Shown one piece after another: positions 27,150 through 35,516 of a stretch of 64,000 nt of DNA; position 1 is the stretch's first letter, and every line of letters starts with the position of its first letter. The translations under genes and the position numbers were made by a program. Source of the DNA: Haloterrigena turkmenica DSM 5511 (GTDB taxonomy: Archaea; Halobacteriota; Halobacteria; Halobacteriales; Natrialbaceae). Where the stretch lies: positions 62,001 to 126,000 of the forward strand of contig NC_013746.1 of NCBI RefSeq assembly GCF_000025325.1, in the 5' to 3' direction. The notes beneath the pieces are model-generated. The model searched no databases, was not told the origin of the DNA, and was given only the letters and a program-made list of their open reading frames with translations.

Positions 27150-27331
27150 GAGCAGGTCGAAAAGTAGTTTCACACCTTCAAAATGCGCGTTGGCCGCTTC
27201 CATGACTTGTGGATCGCAGTCGGCGAGTGTCAGGGTGTGGCTTGAATAGTTCATACACTATTATAACACACAACAACCGCACTAATTACTTGACGGGTAG
27301 TCGCTAGCGGAGGTGCTAAACTAGATAGTTT
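27150..27331 (+). mobile_element. IS6/IS240-like element, 3' fragment (copy C)
   Basis: Nucleotide match to the last ~180 bases of copy A: TTTCACACCTTCAAAATGCG, then ACACTATTATAACACACAAC and the end GAGGTGCTAAACTAGATAGT. Several frameshifts. The acyltransferase fragment begins just after it. Confidence 0.65.
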
Positions 27332-27344
27332 CATTCTCGCTAAT

Positions 27345-27785
27345 TTGTTTCTTGCTCTGATCGTTGTCTACGTCCTCGGCTATCACCTTCGCAGCGAGGC
27401 GTTCGGTTCGTACGTCTACGCCCCCAGTTACGGGATTTCAACTGTGCTGCTGAGTGCCGCGCTATTTCTGTTTCTCCTCTCACAGCCGAAGCTGTTCGCC
27501 AACACGCCGCTCCCCGCGTGGGGAACCTACGCGGTGGGAATCTATGTTACTCACCCGACAGTATTTGCGATCCTGCGAGCCTTGCGTGAGACACTGGAGT
27601 CGATGGGCTATGCAATCGATTCTATGATCATCTGGCATCTCGTCACAACACCCGCGACCATCGTCGGCGCGCTCGTAGTCTATCTGCTCGCTCACAAGCT
27701 CAGGCTGATAGAGATCGGGGCAGTCATTTGCCCGGGGAACCATGGCTCGAAACTCGCAGGTCGAATTAACACTACAATTCGATGA
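27345..27785 (+). pseudogene. Acyltransferase-3 family membrane protein, C-terminal fragment
   Basis: 146 aa with four hydrophobic segments (FLALIVVYVLGYHL, GISTVLLSAALFLFLLSQ, WGTYAVGIYVTHPTVFAIL, TIVGALVVYLLAHKL). WGTYAVGIYVTHP is the late motif of OafA/WecH-type acyltransferases, which O-acetylate surface polysaccharides. The N-terminal helices with the catalytic His are missing, cut off by the IS fragment immediately upstream. Confidence 0.65.
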
Positions 27786-27894
27786 ATCCCTCTTCTATCT
27801 CAACTAGTTCCACTAAGAACGTCAAGATGAGACGAACTGGGAACTCCTGATCTGATAGCTGTTTCCTGCGAGAGACGCGCCCTATATTCAGCAC

Positions 27895-28030
27895 AACTGC
27901 TGAACTACCTGCGGTGCAATCTGCGTATCGTGTTTTCGTGTTGTCGTCACGTGAATATCGAGAATGGCGTTGGTCGCCGTATCGACCAACAGGATCGTCT
28001 TCAACTGCTGGATTTTCAGGTTCATTGGCT
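27895..28030 (-). pseudogene. IS5-family transposase scrap
   Basis: The minus frame reads LKIQQLKTILLVDTATNAIL then DIHVTTTRKHDTQIAPQVVQ, the DDE core region of haloarchaeal IS5-type transposases. Only about 45 residues remain. Confidence 0.6.
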
Positions 28031-28039
28031 GATTTCCGA

Positions 28040-28273
28040 CAGTACAGTATCCTAGGTGCGTGCAATCCGCAGTTGGCCCATCAGAGACTCGAGAACGATC
28101 TCGAACTCGGGACATTGCTCCCGTGTAACATCGTCGTATACAACGGTGACAAGGGCATGGTCATCACTGCGGTCGACCCGCAGCGTCTGATTGGTGTCGC
28201 TGACGACGACAAGCTTGACCGGATCGGCAACAGCGTGTACGAGCGCTTCGAACGGGTTCTCGAGTCATTATGA
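28040..28273 (+). pseudogene. DUF302 domain protein, C-terminal fragment
   Basis: Reads LGACNPQLAHQRLENDLELG then TLLPCNIVVYNGDKGMVITA and DPQRLIGVADDDKL. This matches the end of DUF302 proteins (GACNP, LLPCN, DP). The N-terminal half is replaced by the IS5 scrap. Confidence 0.65.
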
Positions 28274-28364
28274 CCCGGGTCCGGTGCGGCCGTTCGGTCG
28301 CTCCCGCCGCACATTTCATGCTGACGCTGCATTCACTTATGGAGCGGGGTGGTGTCCGTCGTGT

Positions 28365-29111
28365 ATGACAGATTCGAATGACGACGAGTTCGACCCGACG
28401 GCACCCGACCAGCGTGAAATCGGCCGCGAAATGGTCGACGAAAGCACGGGTCTTGGCTCGGTGATGGCCCACGCGTACCGCGGCGAACTCGGCCGGGTGG
28501 ATACGTGGCGACAGCGCCTCGACCAGACGACGACGTGGGCCGTGACCGTGATGGCGGCGATCCTGACGTGGGCGTTCTCGAGTCCCGACAATCCCCACTA
28601 TATCCTGTTGATCGGCATCGTAGTCGTCACGGTTTTCCTCGGTATCGAGGCACGGCGGTACCGGGACTACGACGTCTTCCGGGCGCGCGTTCGGATTCTT
28701 CAGGAGAATCTACTCGCGACCGCCCTTGACCCGTCGCGGGGCGTCGAGCACCTCAACTGGCGAGCGGAACTGAGTCAGGACTACCGCGAGCCGACAGTGA
28801 AAGTATCGATGCAGGAAGCCCTCGTGAATCGCCTCCGGCGCGTGTATCTCGCGCTACTCGGTGTCCTCCTCGTTGCGTGGCTCTTCAGAGTGACCGCATT
28901 TGCGGCACGCGAAGACTGGATCGAAACCGCTGCGATCGCTCGAATCCCTGGATCGATCGTGATCGTGGTCATCGGCGTTTTCTACGCTGCGCTGCTTGTG
29001 ACCGCGCTGTGGCCGCGAGAACGTCAGGCGAAGGGTGAATTCCGCAAAGAAACAGAAACGGAGGGTGACTGGAAAGATTCAGATGCGAAAGATGAATCGC
29101 GTAATCGATGA
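28365..29111 (+). CDS. DUF2270 membrane protein
   Basis: 248 aa from ATG 28365 (MTDSNDDEFDPTAPDQREIG); the frame opens earlier, but the preceding part has no similarity. Two hydrophobic hairpins (WAVTVMAAILTWAF with YILLIGIVVVTVFLGIE; VYLALLGVLLVAWLFRV with IVIVVIGVFYAALLVTALW) give four membrane spans. Between them lies the conserved RARVRILQENLLATALDP. The family is widespread in haloarchaea without a known role. It is one of few intact genes in this eroded stretch. Confidence 0.85.
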   Translation: MTDSNDDEFDPTAPDQREIGREMVDESTGLGSVMAHAYRGELGRVDTWRQRLDQTTTWAVTVMAAILTWAFSSPDNPHYILLIGIVVVTVFLGIEARRYRDYDVFRARVRILQENLLATALDPSRGVEHLNWRAELSQDYREPTVKVSMQEALVNRLRRVYLALLGVLLVAWLFRVTAFAAREDWIETAAIARIPGSIVIVVIGVFYAALLVTALWPRERQAKGEFRKETETEGDWKDSDAKDESRNR

Positions 29112-29119
29112 TCAACCGT

Positions 29120-29480
29120 ACGGAACTGTACGCTCGAGCTTCGACGGTCACCTCGTCGTCCACTTGCGAGGCCGCGACGGCCTCCCGTGTAGACGTCGAA
29201 CCGTTCGGTGTAGCGCTCGGTGAACGCGGCCGAGATGTTCCCGTCAGCCGTCAGGAGGAGCTGTGGGCGACAGCCGACGATCGACACGTCGCGAAGAAGT
29301 ACGCGAGTTCGGCCGCGATGTAGCCGCTGCCGACGATGACGAGATGATCGGGCGGCACCTCTAACTGGAGTGCCTCCCAACTGGTGATGGAGTCGACATC
29401 CTCGGTCCCGTTGATCGGCGGAATCGACGGCCGCGTTCCTGCCGCAACGAGGACGGTATCGGCTCGAGCGTCGCGATGGG
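29120..29480 (-). pseudogene. FAD-dependent pyridine nucleotide-disulphide oxidoreductase fragment
   Basis: The minus strand reads ADTVLVAAGTRPSIPPINGT, then SITSWEALQLEVPPDHLVIV and GSGYIAAELAYFF. After a frameshift near 29290 come VSIVGCRPQLLL and AAFTERYTERFDVYTG. This is the NAD-binding region of dihydrolipoamide dehydrogenase/mercuric-reductase-like enzymes. Neither the N-terminal FAD motif with the redox-active cysteines nor the C-terminal interface domain is present. Confidence 0.65.
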
Positions 29481-29640
29481 CAGCGCCGAGTCTGCGATCG
29501 GTGTGTCGATCGGAAAGCCGAGTACGACGACTTCCCGTGCTACACGCCGGAGAACGTCGACGTAGCGCGGGATCGGCTCGTAGACCGAAATTCCGAGCGC
29601 ATATGCGAACCGTTTACCGCCCCAAGGGTTGAATGTGGTA
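29470..29640 (+). pseudogene. Second copy of the cysteine-rich plasmid protein fragment
   Basis: Reads GQRRVCDRCVDRKAEYDDFP then CYTPENVDVARDRLVDRNSE, related to 22064-22246. The upstream half is replaced by the oxidoreductase fragment. Confidence 0.45.
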
Positions 29641-29656
29641 GATCTGAAGAAGAAGC

Positions 29657-30260
29657 ATGAGGAACGCCGCCAATCGCTTCTCGCAGATAGCTACAGACTA
29701 CGACGACAGGCAACACAACGACGAGTATAACGCGTGCGTCTCGCTCGTCATTGACCACGCCGACCCGCGTCCCGACGACGTGGTACTCGACCTCGTACAA
29801 GCACAGGCCTGATTGCACTCACGCTCGCCGAGAACGCTGAGCACGTCGTCAGGCGTGACATCAGCGAGGGGATGCTGGAGAAGGCCCGCGCGAAGGACGA
29901 CGGCGGCGGCATCGATAACGTGGAGTTCGGCGACGGTGAGTTCCGAGACCCGCAGTACGATGGTGAGGGGATATTGTCGTCTCGAACTTCGCCATGCACC
30001 ACCTTCCTGACGAGGAGAAACGCGAAGCCATCGACGTCATCGCCGGGCTCGGCCCGCGCCGGTTCGTCCTCGGCGACGCGATGTTTTTCGGCTCTCCCGA
30101 CCCCGAGCAGCCGTTATTTGGCCACGGGGTTGACGCAGCAATCGTCGGCATACTCGTGAACGAACTCACCGACGCTGGATTCGTGGTGACGGAGGTCGAA
30201 CGCGTACACGACCAGGTGGGTGTCCTTGTTGCCGAACGACTGGAAATTCCGCAGAAATAG
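29657..30260 (+). pseudogene. SAM-dependent methyltransferase, frameshifted twice
   Basis: Starts MRNAANRFSQIATDYDDRQH at 29657. The motif I region DVVLDL is followed by a shift, then GLIALTLAENAEHVV, DISEGMLEKARAK and VEFGDGEF. After a second shift come VVSNFAMHHLPDEEKREAID, VLGDAMFFG and VTEVERVHDQVGVLVAERL. Together they outline a class I methyltransferase of about 200 aa. The GTGTG part of motif I is also deleted. Confidence 0.75.
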
Positions 30261-30733
30261 CAGACACTGAGATGTCCACAACCGAGGAGAGATTGGCTAT
30301 AAAACACCTGTCCAGGTACATCCGCCCTCGCTGACGGTATCTCGCCGTCGAGAGAGAAACGTTGCTCAATTCCTTTCTCTCGCATGTCCGTTCCAGTACG
30401 AACGCTGGTTCGCCGCACAAGTACAAAACTATAATGAACAGACCGAGACTAGTTCATCCGCGTTCTAATTGAGTCGAAGGTATGTATCATTTCCATCCAC
30501 CAAGGTTGTGTATCTTCGAGTTGTTTTACCGATCTATACCGGAGAGGCCCCCTCTTCGGTCGGATCCGCGAATACCGTTCGTTGGGGAGCGTGGACTCTA
30601 TATTCAAAATTCGGTAATCTGGGGATGATTCCTGAATAGAATGTTATTCTTCCTATTTCAGTAATCCACCTTCCTGAAGAGATGGGCATCCCTCCGTCGC
30701 CCTCTCTAAAAGAGAAATAGAATGCTATTCAGG
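30261..30733. other. Intergenic, downstream of the par operon
   Basis: About 470 bases with no gene. The right part holds TGAATAGAATGTTATTC (30632-30648) and, overlapping the end of the par operon, AATAGAATGCTATTCAGGC. These resemble the GAATAG iterons upstream of parA and may be extra centromere sites or a terminator. Confidence 0.45.
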
Positions 30734-31153
30734 CTATTTTGAAATCGCATTTTTTCGTTCTTGTTCGAACCGTTCAGCGACCTCATCCACTAAGTCTTCC
30801 TCTACAACCGTGCGCAGCAAGGCGTCAGTCATTTCACGGACAACGATGTTCTGATATCCACGCGTATTGAGTTCGCGCTCTAATTCGTAGTTCAGCCAGG
30901 AGTCAAAGTCTTCAATAGTTTCTTCGCGTGCGTAAAATGGCCGTTGATTGGCTGCCTCGTATGAAAAGGCAGTGTCTGTCATCGGGTCCAGTTCCTCGAT
31001 ATCCCCCTCATCTGATTCGTCGACGTGTTCGGTTGTTGGGTCTGAGGTAGGTGGCTCGGTCGGTGCCTGGTCACTCTTCGTATCGTCCTGCTCGTCAGAA
31101 TCGTCATCTAATGTCTCACTCAGATCTGCAAATGGGTCACCGTCATCAGTCAT
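30734..31153 (-). CDS. ParA partner protein (putative centromere-binding protein)
   Basis: 139 aa from ATG 31153, overlapping the end of parA, so the two are translationally coupled. The N-terminal half is a disordered acidic linker (residues 1-65). The C-terminal half (AFSYEAANQRPFYAREETIE, LNYELERELNTRGYQNIVVR) is a small helical domain. By position it should be the DNA-binding ParB-like component that loads on the nearby GAATAG repeats; the sequence itself does not match classical ParB. Confidence 0.65.
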   Translation of the reverse strand: MTDDGDPFADLSETLDDDSDEQDDTKSDQAPTEPPTSDPTTEHVDESDEGDIEELDPMTDTAFSYEAANQRPFYAREETIEDFDSWLNYELERELNTRGYQNIVVREMTDALLRTVVEEDLVDEVAERFEQERKNAISK

Positions 31154-32084
31154 CGCGAACCACCTCACCGGCCTCAACAATGTGCGCGAGTTCGTCGAAA
31201 TTCTTCAGTTGATCACAGTTGGGGTCGTAGTCCAACAGCGGTTTGCGTTCACCGTACGCCTTCGTGATACTCGTTCGGTCGCGGATACCTGGTGTCGGAC
31301 TAAGATCCCCAGCACTAACAGCCTCCCAGTCCGTGATTCGAGCGAAGTTCGGAATTCGATCCTGCAAACTGTTGTGGGAGTTCAGTCGTTCGAGGAGCTG
31401 ACGATCCTGCGTCTGGTGGTCGATACGCGCGTTCAGCATATTCGGAACAAGCGCGAGAACGTCGACATCCATGTGTTTTCGCAGCGGAGCAATCTGGCGC
31501 TCAATAGTGCGTTCTAGTCCGGACATCGCCTCGTTCCCGGGCGCTAGTGGAAGCACAAGATTAGACGTCGCGACGAGTGCGTTGTCGGTCAGTCGGGAGC
31601 GATATGCGGGCGAGTCCGTGACGATGAAGTCGTATTCGTTGCCAAGCAGCGGCTCAACGACTTTGCGCTTCAATAGAGCAGACGGCTGGAAGACGTCACC
31701 GACGACGATTTCTCGCTCAACCTGCTCGAGATCCTCGCTCGAGGGAAGGATGTCGAATTCATATCCAGTATTGTAGACAACTGAGGTTGGGTCTGCCTCG
31801 TCGAAGAAGACCTCACCGATCCCCTCGTCTGTATTGTGGTAGTGGTCATCGAACCCGAGACCGACTGATGCGTGTCCATTCGGATCGAGGTCAATAAGGA
31901 GAACATCATGGTCGTGGGTAGCTAGCTGACGCGCGAGATTCACTGCGATGGTTGACTTGCCAACGCCACCCTTCAGCATACAGACTGAAACAGCTCGAGA
32001 ATTCCCCGCTGTATCCACGGATTCGTATGGACTATTCGGGCTATTCGTACTATCTACGCTATTCCTACTATTCGTTCCCGCCAT
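31146..32084 (-). CDS. ParA family partition ATPase
   Basis: 312 aa from ATG 32084; the longer frame to 32192 is rejected because it runs through the iteron leader. The deviant Walker A KGGVGKST with both lysines is at 38-45, the switch motif LLIDLDPNGHAS follows, and DFIVTDSPAYRS is the Walker B-like segment. The ATPase segregates the replicon together with the coupled downstream gene. The N-terminal extension (NSRNSVDSTNSPNSP, residues 5-19) is low-complexity Asn-Ser because GAATAG iterons continue into the coding region; these residues are probably dispensable. Confidence 0.92.
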   Translation of the reverse strand: MAGTNSRNSVDSTNSPNSPYESVDTAGNSRAVSVCMLKGGVGKSTIAVNLARQLATHDHDVLLIDLDPNGHASVGLGFDDHYHNTDEGIGEVFFDEADPTSVVYNTGYEFDILPSSEDLEQVEREIVVGDVFQPSALLKRKVVEPLLGNEYDFIVTDSPAYRSRLTDNALVATSNLVLPLAPGNEAMSGLERTIERQIAPLRKHMDVDVLALVPNMLNARIDHQTQDRQLLERLNSHNSLQDRIPNFARITDWEAVSAGDLSPTPGIRDRTSITKAYGERKPLLDYDPNCDQLKNFDELAHIVEAGEVVRDD

Positions 32085-32290
32085 GCTATTCTGGAATAGT
32101 TCCCTGCCCCACTTATAACTAAGGGAAGTGAATAGTCTGGATATAAGAAATAGTATGGATAGCATGAATACTTCGAATAGCAAGAATAGCATAAACAGAA
32201 AAAGAGTCCGAGTTTATAGAATAGTATAAATAGTGTAAAATTCATAAATAGAATACTATCTTGAAATAGTATCCAATTTCAGAATACCCC
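32030..32290. repeat. GAATAG/CTATTC iterons, candidate centromere and par operator
   Basis: At least ten GAATAG or CTATTC hexamers. A cluster in the first codons of parA lies at 32032, 32041, 32058, 32067 and 32085, spaced by about 9 or 18 bases. Others are upstream at 32093, 32129, 32175, 32183 and 32219. The spacing fits a partner protein binding along one face of the helix. The parA promoter must lie inside this A+T-rich array. Confidence 0.65.
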
Positions 32291-32335
32291 TAATAGAGGG
32301 GACCCATTACATGCCTCAGACGAGAGGGTTCGTAC

Positions 32336-33139
32336 CTACTCCGTCCCTTTGTTAATGATTGCCTCGTCCAGTCTCTTCCAGACAGTATCGAACAGAGGTG
32401 GATCGCCGGTCAGGTCAGGGAGTGAGGTTTCCCACTGGCGCTGAAGGTCCTCGCGCTGATCCACCGGTAGACCCATTGTAAGATCGATGTCAAGGTCGTC
32501 GTGGTTGCACTTTGCTTCGAAGGCAGGAAGGACAACGCCGAAGTCAATCTCAACAGACTCGGTCTCTAAGAGCTGGTAGAGGTCGTAGTAGTCTCTGGCA
32601 GCACCCCGTTGGAAGATCGCCCGAAGTTTCTCCGCGAAGATCTCTTCGACACTATACGCCTGCAATTCGAACTCCGGGATATCCTCGTAGGAGTGCGTAT
32701 AGTGAACTGGGTCGAACGCGACATACTCGTCGACCATCACGTCAAGGCTAGTCGTATTCGGATGGTCAAGCACTGCCCGATACTGGATGCTCATGTCAAC
32801 GTAGTGTGTCGGATAGTGTTGCTGGCGGGACTCGTGGTGCTCGCTGATAGTGAACTCAATCCCGGAGCGGTCGGTTACCGTGTCGAGGACGTCGCGGAGG
32901 CCGTCTTCTGATCCTTTATACTGGCCTTCGACGCCGAAATCGAGATCCTCTGAGAACCGCCACGACTGAGGGAAGTAGAGTTTGCTCAGCGCCGTTCCAC
33001 CTTTGAACATGAGGTTCTCGCCAAAGCCACTCGTGAAGATACCCCAGAGAATCCAGGAGTTGACGTAGTTCTTCTCAGCATAGCCCTGGCGGACACCTAG
33101 CTCACGGGCAAGGACACGGAGTCGGTTTTGACTGATCAT
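32336..33139 (-). CDS. AbiEii/AbiGii family nucleotidyltransferase toxin
   Basis: 267 aa. The DNA-polymerase-beta-like nucleotidyltransferase site is visible: FKGGTALSKLYF (45-56) and SEDLDFGV (63-70), then VEEIFAEKLRAIFQRGAARD (166-185), the conserved later block with its Lys and Arg-Asp. AbiEii toxins modify nucleic acid (tRNA for relatives of this fold) and cause growth arrest in type IV toxin-antitoxin or abortive-infection systems. It lies 5 bases after the antitoxin gene. Next to par and the origin it probably adds to plasmid maintenance or phage defence. Confidence 0.9.
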   Translation of the reverse strand: MISQNRLRVLARELGVRQGYAEKNYVNSWILWGIFTSGFGENLMFKGGTALSKLYFPQSWRFSEDLDFGVEGQYKGSEDGLRDVLDTVTDRSGIEFTISEHHESRQQHYPTHYVDMSIQYRAVLDHPNTTSLDVMVDEYVAFDPVHYTHSYEDIPEFELQAYSVEEIFAEKLRAIFQRGAARDYYDLYQLLETESVEIDFGVVLPAFEAKCNHDDLDIDLTMGLPVDQREDLQRQWETSLPDLTGDPPLFDTVWKRLDEAIINKGTE

Positions 33140-33144
33140 TAGAA

Positions 33145-33975
33145 TCAGGACTTCGTTGGACCGAGCGTGCCCGGGTCGACATTGATTCGAAGGCGGTACT
33201 CGCTGTCATAGGTCCCTTGCTTGCTCCACGTTGGGTCGAGCAGCGAGTATCCACTCGTGAATGACTCGACGAGCGTCTCACGCGTCGGGAGGTCGATACC
33301 TAGCTCGTCGGCAAGGTAGACGAGTCGCTTGGTCGCCGCGCCGTTGTCGAGCCGCTGGAGATACTCACCGACCGTCGCCCACGAACAATCCTGGTCGTCC
33401 GCTGCGACCATCGCCTTTGCGAGTTCTCGGATGCCACCGCAGTACTCAGGATGATCGGCACAGTCGACGAGCGTCTTCTCCAAGTTGGCGACGTTCACAG
33501 TGGTTCCCTCAATGGACGTCGGCTCGTAGCCGAAGAACTTCCGTTCCGTAATGGTCGCGACGCGATAGGGGACGCCGTGAATCTCGCGACTCTGGGCTCG
33601 CGTTGGGGTGACGACGTACACCGTTCGCGGGACCTGCTCAGTTAGCCCGTGATGGCTGAGGGCGCTATAGTAGCCGATGTACATCGGCTCGGCAACGTGT
33701 GCGGCGATGAGATACTCGTGAGTCGTATACACAGCGTCCTCGCCAGCAGCGAGCGGAATGATGAGATATCGGCCGGGGAGAAGCCGATCCAGCCACCCTT
33801 TCTCGGTAAGTCGGGAGGCGATCCCTCGGGCGGTGTTAGGCGCGATCTCGAGCGTCGCTTCGATGTCGTCGATCGAGATGATTTGATGGCCCTCAGCGGC
33901 GAGATGCGAAAGGAGTCGGCTCTCACGAGTCGAAAGCCCCCTCCGTATAGTTTGGGTCTCTTGTGTAGAACTCAT
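33145..33975 (-). CDS. AbiEi family antitoxin
   Basis: 276 aa. The N-terminal winged helix (LSTRESRLLSHLAAEGHQII, ANTARGIASRLTEKGWLDRL) is followed by the AbiEi C-terminal domain (MYIGYYSALSHHGLTEQVPR, VANLEKTLVDCADHPEYCGG). AbiEi neutralises AbiEii and represses its own promoter by binding inverted repeats. An inverted repeat pair (34060-34078 with 34181-34198) lies upstream and may be the operator. Confidence 0.88.
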   Translation of the reverse strand: MSSTQETQTIRRGLSTRESRLLSHLAAEGHQIISIDDIEATLEIAPNTARGIASRLTEKGWLDRLLPGRYLIIPLAAGEDAVYTTHEYLIAAHVAEPMYIGYYSALSHHGLTEQVPRTVYVVTPTRAQSREIHGVPYRVATITERKFFGYEPTSIEGTTVNVANLEKTLVDCADHPEYCGGIRELAKAMVAADDQDCSWATVGEYLQRLDNGAATKRLVYLADELGIDLPTRETLVESFTSGYSLLDPTWSKQGTYDSEYRLRINVDPGTLGPTKS

Positions 33976-34059
33976 ACCTGCGTTTCGTACATAGAATATG
34001 AAGTCCGGCAGGCTTCAACGTTGCGCCTCCACCTTGTCGGACGGACACCGGAGCATGAG

Positions 34060-34198
34060 CCTAGTGGACCATCCAGTAAGTTCCGACCCGGTTACGTAGC
34101 GATTCTCACGGTAGATACGAGGGGAGCACTCCGCTGCCAAGAGTTGCCCCCATCGATCAGTTCCCTAACTGGGTATGGATTTACTGGATCATCCACTA
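34060..34198. repeat. Inverted repeat pair upstream of abiEi
   Basis: CTAGTGGACCATCCAGTAA at 34060 and TTACTGGATCATCCACTAG at 34180 are imperfect complements about 100 bases apart. They bracket a segment that lacks a gene. Possible roles are an AbiEi operator pair or the ends of a 140-bp mobile element; the tools to decide are lacking. Confidence 0.45.
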
Positions 34199-34381
34199 GT
34201 TAGAGTGATTGATTGAGTCGTTATCGAGAACGCTGGCAAATGCAACATTCTGTGTGACCTGTTCAATTTCGACTCTAGGCTCATTACCGGGATGCGCACC
34301 TGGAATGATTACGATATAGCCGCGTTCAGCTTTTGTAATTTCGAAGACGCCCAGCGCAACTATCTCAAGATCCTCGGTCAA
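34196..34381 (-). CDS. Small hypothetical protein, possibly N-terminally truncated
   Basis: 61 aa from a TTG codon. The frame (TEDLEIVALGVFEITKAERG, YIVIIPGAHPGNEPRVEIEQ) is open further upstream to about 34440 (FQATENYVRRIRL), with no ATG. It looks like the C-terminal part of a beta-rich protein. I do not recognise the family. It starts where the DNA polymerase relic begins on the other strand. Confidence 0.4.
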   Translation of the reverse strand: MTEDLEIVALGVFEITKAERGYIVIIPGAHPGNEPRVEIEQVTQNVAFASVLDNDSINHSN

Positions 34382-34499
34382 ACGAATTCTCCGAACATAG
34401 TTCTCAGTCGCTTGGAATGGCGATTTCAGAGCTTCACGTTGGCAACGTCAATTCTACCGACTCATTGAGCGGAACCGCGTTTCGAAGCCAGTCAAGATG

Positions 34500-34760
34500 T
34501 ACATGCAGTACACGCAGAGCGGCTGCGCTTGAACGTGCTCGCGACCAGGGCCCCGCTGTCCATCCCGAACAGGATGTCAAGTACATATCATCGACGAAAA
34601 ACCGGTGCGAGAGCGTGTTACCCTTGCTCACGAGGATACGGAACAGTATGATCTATCGTACTATGAGACGGAACTATCCGAGCGGTCGAGAATATCATCT
34701 CGCCCCTGGGATGAGATCAATTAGATATTCGACGAACACTGGCAGATACACGAGCGTCTA
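34500..34760 (+). pseudogene. Family B DNA polymerase, C-terminal relic
   Basis: RAAALERARDQGPAVHPEQD then VKYI in one frame. After a shift comes IDEKPVRERVTLAHEDTEQY, then DLSYYETEL, SSRPWDEIN. This is the thumb-region pattern of haloarchaeal PolB (alanine-rich helix, EPGQDVEYIV-type strand, YDxxYYxxQL). Everything upstream is gone. It lies just outside the left-most origin repeat. Confidence 0.65.
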
Positions 34761-34800
34761 AGATCACGTCGTTCTAACTACATAGGTAGATAGGAGTGAG

Positions 34801-35516
34801 ACCACACACCCCCCTCGTTCGGAATGAGATAGTGCCCTCTATACCACCAGATTTAGAGTTGTGTTTCCACCCGATCAAGAGGTTGCAGAGATGAATACGG
34901 TATGTGGACGGTCTCGGAGCGATCTATTCAGCAGATAGAATAGCTGGACTTCCTGTGTTAGGCGTATTCACGAATACCCCTAACTAAGGCGTATTTAACT
35001 TAATGAACTATTTGCGCAGCTAGGTAATAAATCTAGGGCAGTAACTAGATGAGAGATACTTGGAGGTATACGCAGCCTTTCGATTTTGGGTAGATTACCA
35101 GCTCTAGATGCCTTACTGAAAGATTGCGTCCATACAGTCGACCATACGGGATCTCATTCCGAACGAGGGGGGTGTGTCCCTGTAGCTCCTGTCTGCCTTT
35201 ATCCTAATTGGGCTAGAATCAATATCGTCAATTAATTCGGCAAACAGCTCACTCCGAATCAGGGGGGTCTGTAGCACTCCCGAATCTCGGTCAATGGCAT
35301 TGGAAATATTATAGTCTTATGATGGATCTCATTCCGAACCAAGGGGGTGGGGCCACCGTAAGACGTGTACTGGATCGATAGCTCATTCTGAATCGGGTCT
35401 CATCGTGTAGGGTTCCGATATCATCCAATTTCACGCTATATAACGTCTAATGAAGCCAAATCTCATTCCGAACTAGGGGGGTAACGACTAAGTAGTAGCC
35501 TTCCCAGGATAAATCT
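34801..35516. other. Replication origin with ORB-like repeats
   Basis: Six copies of a CTCATTCCGAAnnAGGGGGG box precede orc1/cdc6. They are at 34804-34830 (inverted), 35151-35177, 35246-35269, 35325-35350, 35380-35399 (degenerate) and 35460-35482. The first two are identical over 27 bases and face each other across 320 bases of A+T-rich DNA (for example GTATTTAACTTAATGAAC near 34986), the likely unwinding element. This is the layout of haloarchaeal orc1-linked origins: G-rich tails of ORB boxes flanking a duplex-unwinding region, next to the initiator gene. Confidence 0.85.
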
